From: CAYFKJ01 sp964528595
GTDB lineage: Bacteria; Pseudomonadota; Alphaproteobacteria; UBA2966
Assembly (NCBI GenBank): GCA_964528595.1
Contig: CAZGTM010000059.1
Span: forward strand, 1 to 22,398
Reading direction: 5' to 3'
Length of the DNA: 22,398 bases
In this document: one piece after another, positions 1 to 7,164 of the stretch
How positions within the stretch are numbered: the stretch's first letter is position 1
Layout: every line of letters starts with the position of its first letter
Translations under genes and position numbers: made by a program
Notes under the pieces: model-generated
Databases searched by the model: none
Seen by the model: the letters and a program-made list of their open reading frames with translations, nothing else
What the model was told of the DNA's origin: nothing

Positions 1-395
1 CCGGACCAGCCCCGCCCGGCCCGCGTTTCGGCGTCCAGCGTCGGCAGCCGGCGCAAGATACCGAACATCAGCGCCAGCGTCATTTCCGCCACGGCGCGGG
101 TGTTGGTGCCGGGCATGTTGGCGACGGCGACGCCGCGCGACTTGGCGGTTTCCAGATCGATGGTGTTGAGACCAACGCCGATCTTCTGGATGAACCTGAG
201 GTTCGGCGCTTGCGCCATGACGTCGGCGGTGGCGGGTTCCAGCACGTGCAGCAGGATCTCTGCGTCGGCCATCTCTGTCGTCAATGCCTGAAGATCGCCG
301 GGTTCGACGACGACGACCTCCAGCCAGTCGGGCTTGGCCGCCTGAACCCTCTCACGGAACCCCGGGCCGGCGCGGAAATGAAGGACGGCTTTCAA
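1..395 (-). CDS. D-isomer specific 2-hydroxyacid dehydrogenase, N-terminal part (cut by window edge)
   Basis: The visible 131 residues match the N-terminal half of the NAD-dependent D-2-hydroxyacid dehydrogenase family (phosphoglycerate, glycerate and hydroxypyruvate reductases). Characteristic stretches are FIQKIGVGLNTID (about residues 68-80), GVAVANMPGTNT (88-99) and AVAEMTLALM (101-110), which form the end of the substrate domain and the entry to the Rossmann domain. The NAD-binding glycine motif and the catalytic Arg, Glu and His lie beyond the window. The reading frame is closed by a TAG three codons upstream, so the start must be the TTG at 395. That TTG sits 6 bp after the stop of the enolase-family gene, so the two are probably translated together. 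The exact substrate cannot be told from this part. In this context a hydroxypyruvate or glyoxylate-type reductase is possible but unproven. Confidence 0.85.
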   Translation of the reverse strand, partial: MKAVLHFRAGPGFRERVQAAKPDWLEVVVVEPGDLQALTTEMADAEILLHVLEPATADVMAQAPNLRFIQKIGVGLNTIDLETAKSRGVAVANMPGTNTRAVAEMTLALMFGILRRLPTLDAETRAGRGWS

Positions 396-401
396 GCAAG
401 C

Positions 402-1688
402 CTACTTTCGGCCGGGCAGCACGCCGCCGCCGGCGAACGTCGCTCCTTCGCCCATCGCTTCGGCGATGCGCAGGATGTCATTCCACTTGGCCATGCGTTC
501 GGACCGGGCGAACGAGCCCACTTTCAACTGTCCGGCGTTCCAGCCGACGGAAAGATGGGACACCGTAACGTCCTCGGTCTCGCCCGAACGGGCGGAGACC
601 ACCGTGCCCCAGCCGTTGCTTTGGGCTGCGCCGAGGGCCGCTCGGGTTTCGCTGACGGTACCGGCCTGGTTGGGCTTCAGCAGCACCGCGTTACAGGCCC
701 CGTCCTGCGCCGCGGCGTGGACGCGCGCGGCATCGGTCACGAGGAAATCATCGCCGATGACCTGGATGCGGTCGCCGACCGCCGCGGTGAACCGCTTCAT
801 GCCCTCGGCGTCGTCCTCGCCCACGGCGTCCTCGATGGATACGATGGGGTAGCGTTCGGTCCAGCCGACCAGCATTTCGATCAAACCGTCGCTGTCGATC
901 TCCCGGTCTTCCAGGGCGAGACGATAACGACCGCCCTTGCCAAATTCCGACGCCGCGACATCAAGCGCGATGGCCATGTCGGCGCCCGGCCGGTAGCCGG
1001 CTTTTTCGATGGCCCGGACAAGCATTTCGAGGGCCTCTTCGTTGGAGGCGAAGTTTGGCCACCAGCCGCCCTCGTCGGCGACGCCGGCTAGTCCGCCCGC
1101 CTCCGCCATCAGTTCCCCGGCGGCGCGGTAGACCTCCGCGACCCAGACGAAGCCCTGGTCGGCGTTTTTCGCGCCAACCGGCATGACAAGAAAATCCTGA
1201 ATATCGACACGCCGCCCGGCATGGGCGCCGCCGCCGAAGATCTGCACCTGGGGCAGGGGGAGGGTAGGTGTGGCATCCCCGGCTAGGTAGCGCCACAAAG
1301 GTTGTTCGTGGGCCGCCGCCGCCGCGTGGAGCACCGCCATTGACGTGGCGACGAGGGCATTGCCGCCGAGCCGCTCCTTGTTGGCCGTGCCGTCCAGTGC
1401 GATCAGTGCGTCATCGATTTCCTGCTGGCCGGCGGCGTCGAGGTCCTGCAAAGCGTCGGCGATGTCGCCGTTCACGTTGGCCACCGCCCGGTCGACGCCG
1501 AGGCCGCCGAAGGCCGCACCGCCATCCCTCAAGTCGATGGCCTCGTTGCTGCCCCGTGAGGCTCCCGCTGGGGCAATGGCCCGGCCCGTGGCGCCACCCT
1601 GGAGGCGGATTTCGGTTTCGACCGTAGGCCGCCCGCGCGAATCCCAAACCCGCCGTCCGATGACGGCGGTAATAGTCGTGTTACTCAA
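402..1688 (-). CDS. Enolase-family protein (probable enolase paralogue with altered active-site loops)
   Basis: The 428-residue protein aligns along the full length of bacterial enolase, which interconverts 2-phosphoglycerate and phosphoenolpyruvate. Conserved positions include Glu185 (VAEVY), Glu206 (DEGG), the three metal ligands Asp243 (ALDVAASEF), Glu286 (SIED) and Asp313 (GDDF), the catalytic base Lys338 (LLKPN), Arg367-Ser368 and Lys389 (GQLKVGS). Several usually invariant positions differ. The mobile loop PSGAST reads PAGASR (40-45), the NGGxHA region reads GGGAHA (152-157), GDEGG reads ADEGG, and SHRSGETED reads SARSGETED, so the active-site His is Ala366. These changes suggest a paralogue acting on a related phospho- or carboxylate substrate rather than housekeeping enolase, but this is inference. 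The start is a TTG whose TTGA overlaps the stop of the upstream kinase gene by 4 bp, a sign of translational coupling. Confidence 0.85.
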   Translation of the reverse strand: MSNTTITAVIGRRVWDSRGRPTVETEIRLQGGATGRAIAPAGASRGSNEAIDLRDGGAAFGGLGVDRAVANVNGDIADALQDLDAAGQQEIDDALIALDGTANKERLGGNALVATSMAVLHAAAAAHEQPLWRYLAGDATPTLPLPQVQIFGGGAHAGRRVDIQDFLVMPVGAKNADQGFVWVAEVYRAAGELMAEAGGLAGVADEGGWWPNFASNEEALEMLVRAIEKAGYRPGADMAIALDVAASEFGKGGRYRLALEDREIDSDGLIEMLVGWTERYPIVSIEDAVGEDDAEGMKRFTAAVGDRIQVIGDDFLVTDAARVHAAAQDGACNAVLLKPNQAGTVSETRAALGAAQSNGWGTVVSARSGETEDVTVSHLSVGWNAGQLKVGSFARSERMAKWNDILRIAEAMGEGATFAGGGVLPGRK

Positions 1689-2713
1689 CGTGTCAGCCTT
1701 TCATGCCAAGCCGCCGCGACGTCCATCAGCCGGTCGGGCGGAAATTCCAGCAGACCGCAAGCGGTCCGGCGGATCAGATTTTTCTCTCCTTCGTCCGTGA
1801 CGTATTCCGCCGGCGACTTGCCGTCGACCCGGGCGAGGAATAGGGCCGGCAACAGATGCGCGGCGCGGGCCTCCATGCGGCCTGGCGGCTCCCAGTCAAT
1901 ATGATCGAGGTAGACGGCGACGAACCGCCGGAAGCTCTCCATCAAAGCCTCGACGCAGTCGGGTCGCGCCAGGCACTTCAACAGCAAATGATTGAGGCAG
2001 AAGGCCACGTCGAAGGCCGGATCGCCGTACCAGGCGCATTCGGCATCGAGGAATACCGGGCCGTCCGGGCCGATCAGAATGTTCTTCGGGCTGACGTCGC
2101 CGTGGACGAGGCAGAGCTTGTTGGCGGCGGTGGTGGCGGCGATCTCCTTTAACTCCTCGGCAAGGCCGGGATGGGCCGTCGCAGTGTGAAGGAGATAGGG
2201 CTCCAGCCGGATGTCATGGAAGATTTGATCGGTTGGCAGGGCGGCCGATATTTCCTCAACGCCTGCCGTCGCGGCGTGGATGCCGCCGAGTACCGCGGCG
2301 ACGGAAGCCGCGAATTCTGCGTCAACGCGGCCCGCCAGCAATTCGGATTTCCACAATGGATGATCGGCCGGGTTGAGGTACGCCATGGCCAGCGTGCCGC
2401 TGTCCGCGTCCTGGCCCAGCAGTTGGGGTGCGCAGCTCGGCACGGCGCTGGCCGCCCGACGCATCCATTCGGCTTCATAGGCGTTACGCTCTACGGGCGC
2501 GCGCCAGTCCGCCTCGACCCTCAGTTTGGCCAGGGCCCGTTTGACGCAGATCGGGCCGCCGGCCAGATCCACCCGCCAGATATCGGAGGATACGCCGCCC
2601 GTCAGGCGTTCGAAAATCGGCGTTTCGCCGTTTTCGGCCAAACCGAGCCGGACGAGGGCTTCGAGGACACGCGCGTCGGGCGCACTTTCATCGGGGGGCT
2701 GAGGTGTGTTCAT
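1685..2713 (-). CDS. Phosphotransferase of the APH / choline kinase / MtnK-like fold
   Basis: This is a 342-residue small-molecule kinase of the aminoglycoside phosphotransferase fold. Visible elements are an N-lobe glycine-rich stretch LTGGVSSDIWRV (38-48), a probable ATP-binding Lys58 (CVKRA), the Brenner-type catalytic motif LVHGDVSPKNIL (202-213, with Asp206 and Asn211) and the metal-binding LDAECAWYGDPAFDVAF (222-238). The pattern resembles methylthioribose kinase and related sugar or amino-alcohol kinases more than antibiotic kinases. The substrate is not evident. The ATG at 2713 is preferred over the in-frame GTG at 2773 because it gives a normal N-terminus and leaves room for the divergent gene starting at 2784; no strong ribosome binding site is visible for either. 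It is the first gene of a coupled trio with the enolase-like protein and the dehydrogenase, suggesting it makes the phosphorylated substrate of the enolase-like enzyme. Confidence 0.8.
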   Translation of the reverse strand: MNTPQPPDESAPDARVLEALVRLGLAENGETPIFERLTGGVSSDIWRVDLAGGPICVKRALAKLRVEADWRAPVERNAYEAEWMRRAASAVPSCAPQLLGQDADSGTLAMAYLNPADHPLWKSELLAGRVDAEFAASVAAVLGGIHAATAGVEEISAALPTDQIFHDIRLEPYLLHTATAHPGLAEELKEIAATTAANKLCLVHGDVSPKNILIGPDGPVFLDAECAWYGDPAFDVAFCLNHLLLKCLARPDCVEALMESFRRFVAVYLDHIDWEPPGRMEARAAHLLPALFLARVDGKSPAEYVTDEGEKNLIRRTACGLLEFPPDRLMDVAAAWHERLTR

Positions 2714-2783
2714 GACGGCGGCGAAAATATGCCCGCAGTTGGGGTATGATGCAAGCAGGCCGGCAAAAGCCACGGGGGATCAC

Positions 2784-3068
2784 ATGTGCCGCAACATCCG
2801 CACGCTGTTCAATTTCGAGCCGCCCGCGACGGACGAGGAAATCACGGCCTCGGCTGTTCAATTCGTGCGCAAGCTCAGCGGCTTCACGAAACCCTCCAAA
2901 GCCAACGAAGCGGCATTCGACCGGGCGGTGGAGGACGTCGCAAACGCCGCCCGTGATTTGCTGGCCTCCCTGGAGACGGCCAGCCCGCCGAAGAACCGCG
3001 AGGAGGAGGCGGAAAAACGCCGGATGAAATCTGCGCTAAGGTTTGCGGGGCTAGCGGGACAGTCCTGA
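2784..3068 (+). CDS. DUF2277 family protein
   Basis: This is a 94-residue protein. The opening MCRNIRTLFNFEPPAT and the following AVQFVRKLSGFTKPSKANEA are the hallmark of the DUF2277 family, small proteins of unknown function that are common in Alphaproteobacteria and Actinobacteria. The Cys-Arg-Asn at residues 2-4 is strongly conserved in the family. The C-terminal third is rich in Glu, Arg and Lys and is probably helical. An in-frame ATG exists at 2706, but the family invariably begins at MCRN, and GGGGGA at 2774-2779 is a possible ribosome binding site for the ATG at 2784. The gene is divergent from the kinase gene and convergent with the cyclase gene. No function is claimed. Confidence 0.9.
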   Translation: MCRNIRTLFNFEPPATDEEITASAVQFVRKLSGFTKPSKANEAAFDRAVEDVANAARDLLASLETASPPKNREEEAEKRRMKSALRFAGLAGQS

Positions 3069-3081
3069 CAGGCGGAGTGAA

Positions 3082-3099
3082 CACAATGTACACATTGTG
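3082..3099. terminator. Inverted repeat between convergent genes, possible weak bidirectional terminator
   Basis: A perfect 7-bp inverted repeat, CACAATG and CATTGTG with loop TACA, lies in the 42-bp gap between the converging stop codons of the DUF2277 gene and the cyclase gene. It is AT-rich and has no long T tract, so it would be a weak terminator at best. Its placement between two 3' ends is the main argument. Confidence 0.35.
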
Positions 3100-3110
3100 C
3101 ATATCGTTGA

Positions 3111-4388
3111 TTATAAAGTATAAACCTGCTCTGCGGAGCGGCCACGGATAGGAATCTCACCCACGGTTTTGGCCTCAATGGGATCGCGGCAGGCCTCGAT
3201 GGTCGGTCCCGCAATCAGGATCGTCGTGCCGGTTTCCTTGTTCATCTGCTCCAGTCTGGCGGCCAGGTTGACGGCGTCGCCGTGCACCGTATAGGCCAAT
3301 TGGCTGCCGCTGCCGACTGATCCCGCCATGACCTCACCGGTCGCGATGCCGATGCGGGAGCGGACGGTGTGGCCGGCGAAGGAACGGTTTTCCACGGTTT
3401 CGTGGATCTGCCGCGCCGCCCGAATGGCGGCGGCGGCATGGTCTTCGTCCGGAACCGGGATATTGAACGTCGCCAGGATGGCGTCGCCCTGGAACTGGTT
3501 GATCACACCGCCCTCGTCGACGATGACCTCACCGACGGCGGCGAAGTAATCGTTCAGCATGGTCATGACGGCGGCGGGATCCATTTGCTCGACCATGGCC
3601 GTGAAGCCTTCGATGTCGGTGAACAGCATGGTGGCGGTGCGGCGCTGCGGCTCCAGCGCGCCGCGGTCTTCGATAATGGCGTTGGCGACGCTGGCGGGCA
3701 CGTATTTACCCAAAGCCTCGCGCACGAACTGGCGTTCGCGCTCCGCCGTCACCTGGCGCAACACCAGGCGGCGCGAACGATGGACGATGGTGGCGATCAG
3801 GCCGGCGGAAACCAGGAACACCACGACTTCCTGCAACCTGACTCCAAGGTCGACGAACTTGGGATCGTTAATGTACTTCCAGGGATCCGTCAGCAGTTCG
3901 TCGTCGCTGACGTTCAGTTGGGAAACCGTATCGGGCAGGCTCACAATCCACAGCAGTCCGACCCCCCAGCAAACGGTGCCCGCCAAGCCTCCCCAAGCAA
4001 CGAACTTGGGCCGATAGGAGAATGCCAGTCCGATCAGCAGGACATAAAGATAGATGACGTTGCCGAAGCGATAGCTGATCTGCGGCGGATACTCGAATAC
4101 CGAAACCGGGTTGGGGTAGGTCACCGTGAACGTGAGGAGGGCGAAGTCGGCGAAAATAAAGATGTATTGGTGCCAGGGCCGGTACCACGATTGCTGCTGG
4201 CTGTAGTGGCCGCCGACGCCAATCAGGAGGAACACGGCGATCAGTCCGTGGTAGTAGAGGAGGTCGGGGTATGGGGTTACGAAAATGAGCAGGACGCTGA
4301 TGACGCCCAGGGCGATCAGCCGTCCCTTGAGCGCCAGGTGCTGGCCGTCCCGCTCCTCCGAGATCAGTGCATCCCTGATGTCTGACAT
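3111..4388 (-). CDS. Membrane-anchored class III adenylate/guanylate cyclase
   Basis: This 425-residue protein would make a cyclic nucleotide from ATP or GTP at the inner membrane. The N-terminal half has about six hydrophobic segments (near 25-38, 46-60, 75-90, 110-124, 130-150 and 183-203). A short helical linker leads to a class III cyclase domain from about residue 250. Catalytic features present are metal-binding Asp258 (LFTDIEGFT) and Asp302 (QGDAI), plus the transition-state pair Asn374 and Arg378 (DAVNLAARLE). The purine-selecting position that is usually Lys in K-x-x-G-D is Gln298, while the partner is Thr367 (AYTVHGD). This makes the base specificity uncertain. The ATG at 4388 follows a good ribosome binding site, AGGGGAG, at 4393-4399. 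It appears to be monocistronic and has no evident link to purine breakdown. Confidence 0.9.
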   Translation of the reverse strand: MSDIRDALISEERDGQHLALKGRLIALGVISVLLIFVTPYPDLLYYHGLIAVFLLIGVGGHYSQQQSWYRPWHQYIFIFADFALLTFTVTYPNPVSVFEYPPQISYRFGNVIYLYVLLIGLAFSYRPKFVAWGGLAGTVCWGVGLLWIVSLPDTVSQLNVSDDELLTDPWKYINDPKFVDLGVRLQEVVVFLVSAGLIATIVHRSRRLVLRQVTAERERQFVREALGKYVPASVANAIIEDRGALEPQRRTATMLFTDIEGFTAMVEQMDPAAVMTMLNDYFAAVGEVIVDEGGVINQFQGDAILATFNIPVPDEDHAAAAIRAARQIHETVENRSFAGHTVRSRIGIATGEVMAGSVGSGSQLAYTVHGDAVNLAARLEQMNKETGTTILIAGPTIEACRDPIEAKTVGEIPIRGRSAEQVYTL

Positions 4389-4444
4389 TCTACTCCCCTA
4401 GAATTGGCGGTTCGAAACGGCGGTTCCAATGCGGCTTCCGCATG

Positions 4445-4469
4445 GCCTTCGGCATGCCATGGCGAAGGC
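4445..4469 (-). terminator. Stem-loop downstream of the CMD-family gene
   Basis: A 7-bp perfect inverted repeat (GCCTTCG and CGAAGGC) with an 11-nt loop lies between the stop of the carboxymuconolactone-decarboxylase-family gene at 4487 and the cyclase start at 4388. It is GC-rich but lacks a T run, so it may end transcription with help from other factors. An alternative fold pairs ATGGC (4442-4446) with GCCAT (4456-4460). Confidence 0.3.
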
Positions 4470-4486
4470 GGGTCTCCCCGGTCCGG

Positions 4487-5041
4487 TCAGCGGGGGAAGG
4501 GGAGGGGTTCGCCTTCCGGCAGCGGCACGTGGAAGGCGTTGAGCGTGAGGGATACCAACATGTAATAGCCGATCACGCCGACCAGTTCGACGATGCCCTG
4601 TTCCCCCAGCGCTTTGACCGCCCGCCCGTGAATGCCGTCGCCCGTCTGGCCCGTCCCGACCAGTTCGCTGGCGTAGTCGTAAACCAGTAATTCCTTTTCC
4701 GCCAAGTGGTCGGGCCGCTCACCCGCTTTGATGGTGGCAACGGTTTCCGCCGTGTGCCCGGCTTCCATGGCCAGCTTGGCATGGGCGTACCACTCGAACT
4801 GCGCCTGCCAGTGGCGGGCCACCACGAGGATGGCGATCTCCGAAAGGCGCGGCCCCAGGACGGTGTTGTAGCGGCAGTATTCACCCAAGCTCTGCGCCAG
4901 GTTCGCCATGACGGGACTGCGCAGCCAGGCATTGAACGGCCCGCCGATGCTGCCGCGCACGCCGCCGACGATGTCGTCGTAAACGGCGCGTTGATCGGGT
5001 GTCATGACCTCCGGGTCAAGTGGCGGAAAACGGTTGGACAA
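4487..5041 (-). CDS. Carboxymuconolactone decarboxylase (CMD) family protein without the CxxC motif
   Basis: This 184-residue protein has the all-helical AhpD/CMD fold pattern. LSEIAILVVARHW (66-78) and QFEWYAHAKLAMEAG (81-95) correspond to the family core helix, where Glu69, Glu83 and His87 occupy the usual positions. The redox pair CxxC of AhpD peroxidases is absent; the only cysteine is Cys56. It is therefore unlikely to be a thiol peroxidase and is closer to the decarboxylase-like or unassigned members. The start is a TTG at 5041 supported by a strong AAGAGGAG at 5050-5057, seven bases upstream. It lies on the same strand as, and 57 bp beyond, the allA gene, with a stem-loop in between, so it may be a weakly expressed last gene of the allantoin operon or a separate unit. 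The substrate is unknown. Confidence 0.82.
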   Translation of the reverse strand: MSNRFPPLDPEVMTPDQRAVYDDIVGGVRGSIGGPFNAWLRSPVMANLAQSLGEYCRYNTVLGPRLSEIAILVVARHWQAQFEWYAHAKLAMEAGHTAETVATIKAGERPDHLAEKELLVYDYASELVGTGQTGDGIHGRAVKALGEQGIVELVGVIGYYMLVSLTLNAFHVPLPEGEPLPFPR

Positions 5042-5068
5042 TGGTCGACTCCTCTTCAGAAAATCTAC

Positions 5069-5091
5069 TAATTGGTGCCTGACACCAATTA
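5069..5091. repeat. Perfect 9-bp inverted repeat between allA and the CMD-family gene
   Basis: TAATTGGTG and CACCAATTA form perfect arms around a 5-base loop CCTGA, 8 bp after the allA stop codon. With such even arms it could be a transcription terminator for the leftward allantoin operon, an operator for the CMD-family gene, or a dispersed REP-like hairpin. There is no clear T tract on the transcribed strand, which weakens the terminator reading. Confidence 0.5.
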
Positions 5092-5098
5092 ACGGTTG

Positions 5099-5605
5099 TC
5101 AGTCGAGGACGATTACAGCGCTTCCCTGATCATCCGTAAACCAGTGTTCGACGAGATTGTCGCCGCTGCCGCCCCGGTCGATGACGAGAAAGTCGTGGTC
5201 GGGCCGCAGAACCAGCAGGGGGTGGTGCCAGACGCCGGCGTGGTAGTTCACGCCCTGGCCTGCGCCGGCGCGAAAGGCCGCGAGGTCATCGGGTCCGACC
5301 CGGGCTGCCGGTGCGGCCACGACCACCAGGTAGTCGGAGGCGATTAGCGGCATGAAGGCCTGGGAGCCCAAGGGGTGATGTTCCATCATCCTGATCTCGA
5401 TGGGTTGCGGGCGGGGCTGGCCACGGAAGATGTTGATCAGGGGTCGTCCGCCGTCGGTCGACGTGTCCACTGCCGCCAGATCGTGAAAGCGGATGGTCGT
5501 GCCTTCGTTGATCGTCATGGTCTCGGCCCCCGCCGCCTCGATCACGTCGCCGAACGGCGCGAAGGCGTCGCGCGTCAGCGGCTGCAGGGCAAGGCTTCGG
5601 GGCAT
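5099..5605 (-). CDS. allA: Ureidoglycolate lyase
   Basis: AllA splits (S)-ureidoglycolate into glyoxylate and urea, the last step of the allantoate branch. The 168-residue length is normal for the cupin-like AllA family. Diagnostic stretches are the N-terminal LTRDAFAPFGDVIE (10-23), INIFRGQPR (57-65), MEHHPLGSQAFMPL (74-87), GVNYHAGVWHHPLL (118-131) and VIDRGG with a nearby DN (141-150). The gene starts at an ATG only 3 bp after the allantoicase stop, with no independent ribosome binding site beyond the end of that gene, so it is probably translationally coupled to it. The substrate is exactly the product of the neighbouring allantoicase, which supports the call. Confidence 0.95.
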   Translation of the reverse strand: MPRSLALQPLTRDAFAPFGDVIEAAGAETMTINEGTTIRFHDLAAVDTSTDGGRPLINIFRGQPRPQPIEIRMMEHHPLGSQAFMPLIASDYLVVVAAPAARVGPDDLAAFRAGAGQGVNYHAGVWHHPLLVLRPDHDFLVIDRGGSGDNLVEHWFTDDQGSAVIVLD

Positions 5606-5608
5606 GGT

Positions 5609-6613
5609 TCAGGCGACCGGCGTGCCGAACACCCGGAAGCGGCTGATGCCGCCGTCGGGGAAGATGTTGAGTTTCACGTGGGTGACCGGTCCGACGTCCT
5701 TGATGTCGTCGTCTTTGTAGGTGTGCTCCGCGTCGGCTTCCAATTTGGATTGGGCCAGCACTTCCTCCCAGAAAACGGCCTGGGTGACGATGGATTGCTC
5801 GGTATCGCCCGCCACGCGGGCGGCCTGAACCGAACAGCGGTCGGGGTAGTTGCCCTTGAAGTGGGCGGTGTCGACCTCGATGCGCTCGATGGTGCCGAGG
5901 CCGCCGAGGGCGACGATGATCCAGTCGTAGCCGGGATCGCGCCGCCGCCGCGTCTCCCACCCGTCGCCCATGTTGAGGCCGCGGCCCTCGGTCAGGATGA
6001 TCCAGGGATCGCCGTAATGCGAATCGTTGTAGGTCACCACGCGGCCGCCGCTGGTGACCGCCGACAGCTCGATGGTGCCGAGGTCCGGGCTCCAGTCGCG
6101 CACCGGATCGCCATAGACCCTGAGACGCGCGATACCGCCGTCGGGATACATCCTGAGCCGCAGATAGTTGAAGGCCGAGGCGTCGTCGACGGCGACGAAG
6201 TGATGGGCCGAGGGACCGAGTTTGGTGGGCGGCACGATCTCCGTCCAGGCCGCGTCCTCGCCGGGATCTTCATCGGCCAGCAGACCTTCCAGCGACGCCG
6301 CCGGCGGGTAGTTGCCGGTGAAGTGGGCGGTATCGATGTCGACGCCCCGGATGACGCCGCTGACGCCCAGCTTGACGATGCAGTAATCCTGCTGCCCATG
6401 GCGCTGGCGGCGGCTTTCCCAGCCGTCCATCCATTTGCCGTTGTCGTCGTATTTGTCGGCAATGAAGACGGGCGGTTTGTCGTCGAGCAGGCGTTCCTTC
6501 GGCGCGAAAAAATCGTCCGTGGCGTAGATCGCCCGGGAGCCGACGCGCGGCGACGCCAGGTTGATCGCGTTGCGCGCGAAATCGGGCAGCTCCAGGTCCT
6601 CAAATTCATTCAT
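5609..6613 (-). CDS. alc: Allantoicase
   Basis: Allantoicase (allantoate amidinohydrolase) converts allantoate to ureidoglycolate and urea. The 334-residue protein shows the family's internal duplication. Repeat 1 carries MDGWESRRQR (62-71), VDIDTAHFTGNYP (91-103) and YPDGGIARLRVYG (156-168). Repeat 2 carries GDGWETRRRR (216-225), IEVDTAHFKGNYP (245-257) and FPDGGISRFRVFG (318-330). Length and repeat layout are those of complete allantoicases. The ATG at 6613 is preceded by an AGGA about ten bases upstream and lies 20 bp after uraD. The presence of allantoicase together with allA, rather than an allantoate amidohydrolase, means the pathway releases nitrogen as urea and not as ammonia at this step. 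Confidence 0.96.
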   Translation of the reverse strand: MNEFEDLELPDFARNAINLASPRVGSRAIYATDDFFAPKERLLDDKPPVFIADKYDDNGKWMDGWESRRQRHGQQDYCIVKLGVSGVIRGVDIDTAHFTGNYPPAASLEGLLADEDPGEDAAWTEIVPPTKLGPSAHHFVAVDDASAFNYLRLRMYPDGGIARLRVYGDPVRDWSPDLGTIELSAVTSGGRVVTYNDSHYGDPWIILTEGRGLNMGDGWETRRRRDPGYDWIIVALGGLGTIERIEVDTAHFKGNYPDRCSVQAARVAGDTEQSIVTQAVFWEEVLAQSKLEADAEHTYKDDDIKDVGPVTHVKLNIFPDGGISRFRVFGTPVA

Positions 6614-6633
6614 CTAGGCATTCCTACTAATTA

Positions 6634-7164
6634 CTAGTCTATATCGTTCAAACGGAGTTCGGCGATGCGGTGAACCTGGTTGAGAGCCTCGGCAAACTCG
6701 ACGTCCGCCGAATTGTCGATGCGGCTGCGAAAATTATCCAGGATTTCCATCCGGTCGCGGCCCTTTACCGCGAGGATGAAGGGAAAGCCGAAGCTTTCCT
6801 TGTAGCGCCCGTTGAGGCTTTGGAATTCCTCGAACTCCGCCGGTGTACACTGGTCCAGTCCGGCGCCGGCCTGCTCGCCGGTCGATTCCGCCGTCAATTC
6901 GCCCCTTACCGCAAGCTTGCCGGCAAGGTCCGGGTGGGCTCTCAGCAGCGCCAGTTGCGCGTCCTTGTCGGCGGCGTCGACGATGGCCGAGAGCACGGCA
7001 TGCAGGGACCCGGCGTCATCGTGTGCTGCCGTCAGGCCGCCGTCCCAGGCCACCCCGGCAATCCAGGGCGAGTGTTCGTAAACCCCGCCGAAGACAGCTA
7101 TGAAGGCGTCCCGGTCGAGGCGGCTGGGAAGCGATGCCTTGTATGTCCGCGCGCCAGAGCTCAT
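6634..7164 (-). CDS. uraD: 2-oxo-4-hydroxy-4-carboxy-5-ureidoimidazoline (OHCU) decarboxylase
   Basis: UraD decarboxylates OHCU stereospecifically to (S)-allantoin. The 176-residue protein has the family's catalytic His77 in LLRAHPDLAGK (73-83), Glu97 in TAESTGEQAG (91-100), and the FGFPFILAVKG stretch (125-135) that shapes the substrate pocket. The frame is open for 13 more codons upstream, but the ATG at 7164 is chosen because its ATGA overlaps the puuE stop by 4 bp, the usual arrangement in this operon, and because it gives the normal family N-terminus. It acts between UraH, encoded in the divergent operon, and PuuE, its upstream neighbour. Confidence 0.95.
   Translation of the reverse strand: MSSGARTYKASLPSRLDRDAFIAVFGGVYEHSPWIAGVAWDGGLTAAHDDAGSLHAVLSAIVDAADKDAQLALLRAHPDLAGKLAVRGELTAESTGEQAGAGLDQCTPAEFEEFQSLNGRYKESFGFPFILAVKGRDRMEILDNFRSRIDNSADVEFAEALNQVHRIAELRLNDID

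Noticed and set aside
3369..4385. 338-codon open frame on the plus strand
   Set aside because: It is antisense to the cyclase gene, whose catalytic motifs and ribosome binding site are clear.
5375..6637. 420-codon open frame on the plus strand
   Set aside because: It is antisense to allA and allantoicase, both clearly recognised, and its composition is that of a mirrored GC-rich gene.
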